NCBI RefSeq assembly: GCF_000145235.1
Contig: NC_014391.1
Location: forward strand, 3,418,001-3,482,000
DNA: 64,000 nucleotides
Origin: Micromonospora aurantiaca ATCC 27029
Lineage (GTDB): Bacteria; Actinomycetota; Actinomycetes; Mycobacteriales; Micromonosporaceae
Direction: 5' to 3'
Part shown: positions 59,506 to 64,000 of the stretch, one piece after another
How positions within the stretch are numbered: position 1 is the first letter of the stretch
Layout: each line of letters opens with the position of its first letter
Program-made: the position numbers and the translations under genes
The notes under the pieces: generated by a model
Seen by the model: only the letters and a program-made list of their open reading frames with translations
What the model was told of the DNA's origin: nothing
Databases searched by the model: none

Positions 59506-61677
59506 TCACGGCCCGGTGAGGACGACCAGCTCGCCGGTCGCCCGGGTCATCGCGACGTACCGGTCCACCGCGCCGGAGATCCCGTCGCCGAACGACTCCG
59601 GGTCGACCAGCACCACCAGGTCGAACTCCAGTCCCTTCGCCAGCTCCGGGGTCAGCGACCGGACCCGCTCCGAGGCCGGGAACGCCGGATCGCCGATGAC
59701 GCACGCGACGCCCTCGGGATGGTCGGCGAGCCAGCCGTCCACCACCGCGCCCAGCTCCGCGCGGGCGCCGTGACGCACCGGGGCGCCGTCGCGGATGGAC
59801 GTTGGCACGTTGGCGTCGGGCAGCACGGTCCGGATCACCGGTTCGGCCGCCGCCATCACCTGCGCCGGAGTGCGGTAGTTGACGGTGAGCGTGGCCACCT
59901 CGACCCGGTCGAAGCCGGCCCGCGTCAGCCGCTGCGGCCACGACTCGGTGAACCCGTGCCGCGCCTGCGCCCGGTCACCGACCACTGTGAAGCTGCGCGA
60001 CGGGCAGCGCGCCAGCAGCATCTGCCACTGCGCGTCGGTCAGCTCCTGCGCCTCGTCCACCACGACGTGCGCGAACGGCCCGGCCAGCAGGTCCGGATCG
60101 GCCACGCTCAGCGCGCTGGAATCGACCAGGCTGGGTCGCATGTCCTCGCCGTACAGCATGGTCATCAGACCCTCGCCGTCGTCGTAGGCGTGCGACGCGA
60201 TCAGCGCGTCGACCACCGTGTCCATCTCGGCGCGCTGCGCGGCCAGCACCGCCTCGTCGCGGCGCCGCCGCAGCGACGCCTCCGGGTCGCCGACGCGGCG
60301 CCGGGCCGCGTCCAGCCACGGCAGGTCGGCGACAGTCCAGGCCCGGGGGTCGGGCCGCCGCAGCGTACGGATCTCCTCGACGCTCAGCCAGGGCGCGCAC
60401 CGGCGCAGGTAGGCCGGCACCGACCACAGGTCGGCCACCACGTCGAGCGGGTCCAGCAGCGGCCACGCCCGGCCGAACGCGGTGACCAGCTCCCGGTCGC
60501 GCGCCAGCGCCCGGCGCACCGCCTCCTCCGGCTCGTCGCCGCGGTACTTCTCCACCAGGATCGTGAGCAGTTCCTCCCACACGTCGTCGCGGGCCTCGTT
60601 GTGCGGGACGCCCGGTCCGGCCGCCTCGAACGCCGTCGTCCAGTCGTCGGCGGTCAGCCGCAGCTCGCCGTCCCCGACGCCGACTGTCATCCCGGTCGCG
60701 GGCGGCTCCTCGTAGAACCGGACCGCGGCGTCGACCGCCCGCACCGGGTCCGCGGACGCCTTCAGCCGGGCCACCTCCGGGTCGGTCTCCGCCGCCGCCG
60801 CTGCGCCCTCGGGCACCAGGTCGGCGAGCGTGCAGATCTGCACGTCCTCCTCACCCAGGCTGGGCAGCACGTCCGACACGTAGTTCAGGTACGGCTGGTG
60901 CGGCCCCACCACCAGCACCCCGCCCCGGCGCTCGCCCAGCCGCGGGTCGGCGTGCAGCAGGTACGCGGTCCGGTGCAGCGCCACCACCGTCTTGCCGGTG
61001 CCGGGGCCGCCGTCGACCACCAGCGCGCCCCGCGACCCGGCCCGGATGATCGCGTCCTGGTCGGCCTGGATGGTGCCGAGCACGTCGCGCATCCGCGCCG
61101 ACCGGGTCGCGCCCAGGCTGGCGATGAACGCCGACTGGTCGTCGAGCGCGGCGTGCCCCGCCAGGCCCTCGGCGGTGAACACCTCGTCCCAGTAGTCGGT
61201 GATCCGCCCTCGGCTCCACCGGTACCGGCGGCGGCTGACCAGGCCCATCGGGTCGGCGTGGGTGGCGCCGAAGAACGGCTCGGCGGCGGGGGAGCGCCAG
61301 TCCAGCAGCAGTCGGCCGCCCACGCCGTCGGTCAGGCCGAGCCGGCCCACGTACACCGGTTCGCCGCCGTCCGCGCCGACCATCCGGCCCAGGCACAGGT
61401 CCAGGCCGTAACGGCGCAGCGTACGCAGGCGCGCGCTCAGCCGCCGGACCTCCTGGTCCCGGTCGACCGCCTGCCGGCCCCGGCCGCCCGCGGTCCGGCG
61501 CGTCGCGTCGAGCCGGTCGGTCAACTCGGCGATCGAACGGTGCAGGCTGTCCGCGATGGCGGCGAAGTGCCGCTCGTCGGCGGCGATCAGGTCCGGGCCG
61601 ACCTTCGCCGACAGACGCTCGGGAAGATCGAAAACGCTCGTGGCAGGCAGATTCAACTCGTCTCCGATCACGGGCAC
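59506..61677 (-). CDS. helR: HelR-type RNA polymerase recycling ATPase (rifamycin resistance)
   Basis: A 723-residue UvrD/HelD-like motor ATPase. Walker A is VVDGGPGTGKTVVALHRTA (about residues 217-235) and the Walker B/DEAQ box is VVVDEAQELTDAQWQMLL. Helicase motifs FTVVGDRAQARHG and VNYRTPAQVM follow, and AVDRYVAMTRATGELVVL ends it. The N-terminal helical arm and the middle SPAAEPFF and RGRITDYWDEVF region are HelD-like. HelR displaces rifamycins from RNA polymerase and is induced by rifampicin through a rifamycin-associated element. Such a palindrome lies in this gene's leader. The GTG start is at 61675-61677, with GGAGG 7 bases before it. Confidence 0.9.
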   Translation of the reverse strand: MPVIGDELNLPATSVFDLPERLSAKVGPDLIAADERHFAAIADSLHRSIAELTDRLDATRRTAGGRGRQAVDRDQEVRRLSARLRTLRRYGLDLCLGRMVGADGGEPVYVGRLGLTDGVGGRLLLDWRSPAAEPFFGATHADPMGLVSRRRYRWSRGRITDYWDEVFTAEGLAGHAALDDQSAFIASLGATRSARMRDVLGTIQADQDAIIRAGSRGALVVDGGPGTGKTVVALHRTAYLLHADPRLGERRGGVLVVGPHQPYLNYVSDVLPSLGEEDVQICTLADLVPEGAAAAAETDPEVARLKASADPVRAVDAAVRFYEEPPATGMTVGVGDGELRLTADDWTTAFEAAGPGVPHNEARDDVWEELLTILVEKYRGDEPEEAVRRALARDRELVTAFGRAWPLLDPLDVVADLWSVPAYLRRCAPWLSVEEIRTLRRPDPRAWTVADLPWLDAARRRVGDPEASLRRRRDEAVLAAQRAEMDTVVDALIASHAYDDGEGLMTMLYGEDMRPSLVDSSALSVADPDLLAGPFAHVVVDEAQELTDAQWQMLLARCPSRSFTVVGDRAQARHGFTESWPQRLTRAGFDRVEVATLTVNYRTPAQVMAAAEPVIRTVLPDANVPTSIRDGAPVRHGARAELGAVVDGWLADHPEGVACVIGDPAFPASERVRSLTPELAKGLEFDLVVLVDPESFGDGISGAVDRYVAMTRATGELVVLTGP

Positions 61678-61750
61678 GGCCGAGCCTCCGCTCTTCGCGG
61701 CTTTTCGAATGCCTCGGCAATGGGTTACGGCCGGCAATTGTGCGCCCTCA

Positions 61751-61775
61751 CCCCGGTCTTGCGGCAAGACCGGGG
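61751..61775 (-). promoter_or_regulatory. Rifamycin-associated-element-like palindrome
   Basis: A perfect 12-bp inverted repeat, CCCCGGTCTTGC-G-GCAAGACCGGGG, whose core CTTGCGGCAAG matches the rifamycin-associated element found before rifamycin-inactivating and helR genes in actinomycetes. It sits 73 bases before the helR start. A -10-like TATAGC (minus strand, 61780-61785) borders it, so the element is at or just after the transcription start. It should give rifamycin-inducible expression. Confidence 0.85.
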
Positions 61776-61901
61776 GTGCGCTATATGTTGGTAGTGGCGG
61801 GGGAACCCGCCATTCTTTTTGCGCGAACAATTCTCGGGCTCCCCTTTTCCGGCGTCCCGCCGACCGCCGGTGACCGGCGTGGCCGGTAGGATGACGGCAC
61901 C

Positions 61902-62693
61902 ATGTCGAAGGAGCGCCGGCGCAAGGCCGATCCCGCCCGCAGCCTGGCCCTTCTCTGGCGCACCCAGGAGCCGGCCAGCCGCGGCGCCGGTCCCGCCCTG
62001 AGCGTCGACCGGATCGTGCGCACCGCGATCGAGATCGCCGACGCCGACGGCATCGACGCACTCACCATGCGCCGGGTCAGCGAGGCGCTCGGCGTGGGCA
62101 CCATGTCCGTCTACACGTACGTGCCGGGTAAGGCGGAACTGCTCGACGTCATGGTGGACGCCGTCCTCGGTGACCTGCCGCGCCCGTCCGACGTGCCGGG
62201 TGGCTGGCGGGGGCGGCTGGAACGCGTCGCGCGGGACAACCTCGCCCTCTACCGGGCCCACCCGTGGCTGCTGCGCGCCGAGACCACCCGGCCGGTGCTC
62301 GGCCCGAACGTGCTCGCCAAGTACGACTACGAACTGCACGCCGTCGCGGACATCGGGCTGGACGACGTGGAGATGGACGCGGTGCTCACGCTCGTGCTGG
62401 GGCACGCCAAGAATGCGGCCCGGGTCGCGCTGGACGTGGCTGAGCTGGAACGTGAGACTGGGATGACCGACGACCAGTGGTGGCAGACGCACGGGCCCTG
62501 GCTGGAGAAGTTCATGACCGCCGGCAGTTTCCCGCTCGCCGCACGGGTCGGCACCGCGGCCGGCATGGCGCACGGCGCGGCGTACGGGCCGGACCACGCC
62601 TTCGAGTTCGGTCTTCAGCGTGTGCTCGACGGCATCTCGGTGGTGGTGGCCGACCGTGCCGCTGGTGGGCCGGAGCCCGGGAAGACCTTGTAA
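61902..62693 (+). CDS. TetR family regulator with tetracycline-repressor-type C-terminal domain
   Basis: A 263-residue repressor. RIVRTAIEIADADGIDALTM and RRVSEALGVGTMSVYTYVPGK form the TetR helix-turn-helix at about residues 36-78. The C-terminal part, with HPWLLRAETTRPVLGPNVL and LGHAKNAARVALD, is the tetracycline-repressor C-terminal type used by drug-responsive regulators. ATG 61902 has AAGGAGCG a few bases inside and a weak upstream site. It is divergent from helR and might regulate neighbours; no obvious operator was found for it. Confidence 0.9.
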   Translation: MSKERRRKADPARSLALLWRTQEPASRGAGPALSVDRIVRTAIEIADADGIDALTMRRVSEALGVGTMSVYTYVPGKAELLDVMVDAVLGDLPRPSDVPGGWRGRLERVARDNLALYRAHPWLLRAETTRPVLGPNVLAKYDYELHAVADIGLDDVEMDAVLTLVLGHAKNAARVALDVAELERETGMTDDQWWQTHGPWLEKFMTAGSFPLAARVGTAAGMAHGAAYGPDHAFEFGLQRVLDGISVVVADRAAGGPEPGKTL

Positions 62694-62694
62694 T

Positions 62695-62711
62695 CCTACT
62701 GGATGGGTAGG
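62695..62711. promoter_or_regulatory. Short palindrome CCTAC-7-GTAGG before the flavin reductase
   Basis: A perfect 5-bp inverted repeat with a 7-base centre, located 50 bases upstream of the flavin reductase start and 2 bases after the TetR stop. It may be an operator or a promoter element; short arms mean moderate to low confidence. Confidence 0.4.
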
Positions 62712-62761
62712 AAACTCTCCCTGGGGTCGACGATCCCCGTCGTACACCTTGGAGGAACACC

Positions 62762-63295
62762 GTGACCGAGCCTGCCGACACCCCGGTCGACGCCGACGCC
62801 GACGCGCTGCGGACGCTGCTGCGGCACCAGGCCAGCACCGTCACAGTGGTCACCGCCGCCGGTCCGCCCGCGGCCGGGTTCACCGCCACCTCGTTCACCG
62901 CGGTGTCGCTGCGGCCGCCGATCGTCTCGTTCTGCCTGGACCGGGGCTCGTCGAGCTGGCCGGTGGTGTCCCGGGCCCGGCACGTCGGCGTGCACCTGCT
63001 CGGGCACGGCCAGCACGAGATGGCCCGGACGTTCGCCACCAGCGGGATCGACCGGTTCGCCGAGCCGACCCGCTGGCGGCCCGGCCCGGAAGGGGTGCCG
63101 GTCCTCGACGACACGCTGGCCTGGCTGCTCTGCCGGGTGGTGGACCGGGTTGTCGTCGGGGACCACGCCGTCGTGCTGGCCGAACCGGAGCTGCTGCGGC
63201 ACGCCGACGTCGGCTCGCCGTTGCTCTACCACAGGGGGCGGTACGCCGGCCTGGCCGACACGACCGACCCCGGTGGCCGCCGCTCCGCCGCCTGA
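62762..63295 (+). CDS. Flavin reductase family protein
   Basis: A 177-residue split-barrel flavoprotein. ASTVTVVTAAGPPAAGFTATSFTAVSLRPPIVSFCLDRG (residues about 24-62) is the NAD(P)H:FMN oxidoreductase domain that supplies reduced flavin to monooxygenases, with HVGVHLLGHGQHEMARTFA following. GTG 62762 has GGAGGA 6 bases upstream. No partner monooxygenase is nearby. It may serve sulfonate or aromatic oxidation encoded elsewhere. Confidence 0.9.
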   Translation: MTEPADTPVDADADALRTLLRHQASTVTVVTAAGPPAAGFTATSFTAVSLRPPIVSFCLDRGSSSWPVVSRARHVGVHLLGHGQHEMARTFATSGIDRFAEPTRWRPGPEGVPVLDDTLAWLLCRVVDRVVVGDHAVVLAEPELLRHADVGSPLLYHRGRYAGLADTTDPGGRRSAA

Positions 63296-63318
63296 CCGGC
63301 CGCCGCTATCGTGGCCGC

Positions 63319-63492
63319 GTGATCACCTGCGTCGTGCACTACACGATCGACAGCCTGGCGGCGTACGAGCAGTACCGGGCCCGGTTCGGTGTGGACCCCG
63401 AGTTCGTCGCCGCCGACCGGATCCGCGAGGAGTCGGGCTGCGTCCTGCGGTACGAGCGCACGTTCATGCGCCCGCTCCTGCCCACCGACTGA
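63319..63492 (+). pseudogene. NIPSNAP-type gene with internal in-frame deletion
   Basis: The 57-residue frame starts ITCVVHYTID and jumps directly to SLAAYEQYRARFGVDPEFVA, then ends RYERTFMRPLLPTD. NIPSNAP family proteins are normally about 100 residues, with 40-45 residues between these two blocks. The middle, which forms half the ferredoxin-like fold, is absent, so an in-frame deletion is the simplest reading. The product is unlikely to fold as usual. GTG 63319 is the start. Confidence 0.6.
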
Positions 63493-63509
63493 CGCCCCGG
63501 CCGGCCCGG

Positions 63510-63998
63510 CTACCGAGGCGGGCGCGGGCCCTCTGCCGCTGCGGCGTAGCGGCGGGCCAGACGGGCGAACGCCTCGCGCAGCTCCGGCGGCCCGACCACC
63601 TCGATGTCGGCGTCGTAGCGGCCGAGCACGGCGGCCAGCCCGGGCCACGACCAGGCGCCCAGCACCAGCCGGCAACGGTCCGGGCCCAGCGCCTCGACGA
63701 TCCCGTCGCGGGTCCACCCGGACACCACGCGGGCGGGCAGGTCGAGGATCACCTCGCCCCGGCAGGGCCAGTCACCCGGCCCGGTGGCGCCCTTGAACCG
63801 GCCGGCGACGTACGCGGCCACGTCCCCGCCGGGCAGCTCGCGGGGCGTGAACCGGGGGCCGGTGGGCGTACGCGGGCTGATCCGGTCGACCCGGAACGTG
63901 CGCCAGTCGTCGCGGTCGAGATCCCAGGCGACGAGGTACCAGCGCCCACCCCAGGTGACCAGGTGATGCGGCTGCACCCGGCGCGGCGGCCGGCCCGC
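63510..63998 (-). CDS. WYL-domain transcriptional regulator, C-terminal part (truncated by window edge)
   Basis: A minus-strand frame entering from the right edge. The C-terminal WYL ligand-binding part is visible: RVQPHHLVTWGGRWYLVAWD, then DRDDWRTFRVDRISPRTP and the C-terminal domain ending ELREAFARLARRYAAAAEGP. YafY/DeoR-like regulators of this type have an N-terminal HTH (outside the window) and often respond to nucleic-acid or DNA-damage signals. It is convergent with the NIPSNAP remnant. Confidence 0.85.
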   Translation of the reverse strand, partial: AGRPPRRVQPHHLVTWGGRWYLVAWDLDRDDWRTFRVDRISPRTPTGPRFTPRELPGGDVAAYVAGRFKGATGPGDWPCRGEVILDLPARVVSGWTRDGIVEALGPDRCRLVLGAWSWPGLAAVLGRYDADIEVVGPPELREAFARLARRYAAAAEGPRPPR

Positions 63999-64000
63999 GA

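Noticed and set aside
62694-62761. A riboswitch before the flavin reductase
   Set aside because: The leader is under 70 bases and shows only one short palindrome, with none of the conserved FMN-riboswitch helices.

Overview
The window is very GC-rich with many GTG starts, 4-bp start/stop overlaps, TTA codons confined to one gene, and families typical of Actinobacteria (HelR-type RNA polymerase recycler, SARP/BTAD regulator, WXG/EspC-like small secreted proteins, DUF6308, DrrAB-type exporter). This fits a Micromonosporaceae-like actinomycete chromosome; the genus is an inference from style and families, not from a marker gene. No rRNA or tRNA gene, CRISPR array or replication origin was seen.

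Layout. 1-3.6 kb: tail of a DUF305-like gene, a DHA2 drug exporter, a small membrane protein and a NYN/OST-HTH RNA-binding protein. 3.6-4.15 kb: gene-poor DNA with two hairpin repeats, a 24-bp tandem repeat and a scrap of an aldo/keto reductase. 4.15-20.1 kb: housekeeping and accessory genes (MOSC protein, ECF sigma factor with a facing zinc-finger anti-sigma, lactone oxidase, rhodopsin-transducer-like protein, CoA transferase beside a frameshifted acyl-CoA ligase scrap, aldo/keto reductase/TetR pair with operator, BNR-repeat/MoaD pair, beta-propeller lipoprotein). 20.1-24.4 kb: sigma factor, anti-sigma, ABC ATPase and two membrane proteins reading leftward. 24.4-32.2 kb: a sugar-related set (SGNH hydrolase, TIM-barrel epimerase, DUF993 aldolase-like protein, Gfo/Idh/MocA dehydrogenase) opposed by a LacI repressor with two operators, plus a second, exported epimerase-like protein.

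34.4-42.4 kb looks like a defence island. A MazG-like pyrophosphohydrolase and a DUF2075 nuclease-helicase read leftward and lie between two imperfect copies of the 5' end of one small gene. Next to them is a tightly coupled rightward four-gene operon: a DUF262/DUF1524 restriction-type protein carrying an alkyltransferase-like domain, a DUF6308 protein, an 88-residue protein of unknown family, and a zinc-ribbon protein with a GIY-YIG-like C-terminus. This is the best candidate for an undescribed system.

42.4-48.8 kb: a two-component system with a CPBP protease, a methyltransferase, and a contact-dependent-inhibition-like toxin operon (YbaB-like, EspC-like, helical carrier with CdiA-like toxin end, then up to three small immunity-type genes). 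48.8-59.5 kb: PLP decarboxylase, SARP-type regulator, dehalogenase-like hydrolase, an ABC exporter divergent from its likely two-component system, and a DrrAB-type exporter behind a palindromic operator. 59.5-64 kb: helR with a rifamycin-associated-element palindrome in its leader, a TetR regulator, a flavin reductase, an internally deleted NIPSNAP-type gene and the end of a WYL regulator.
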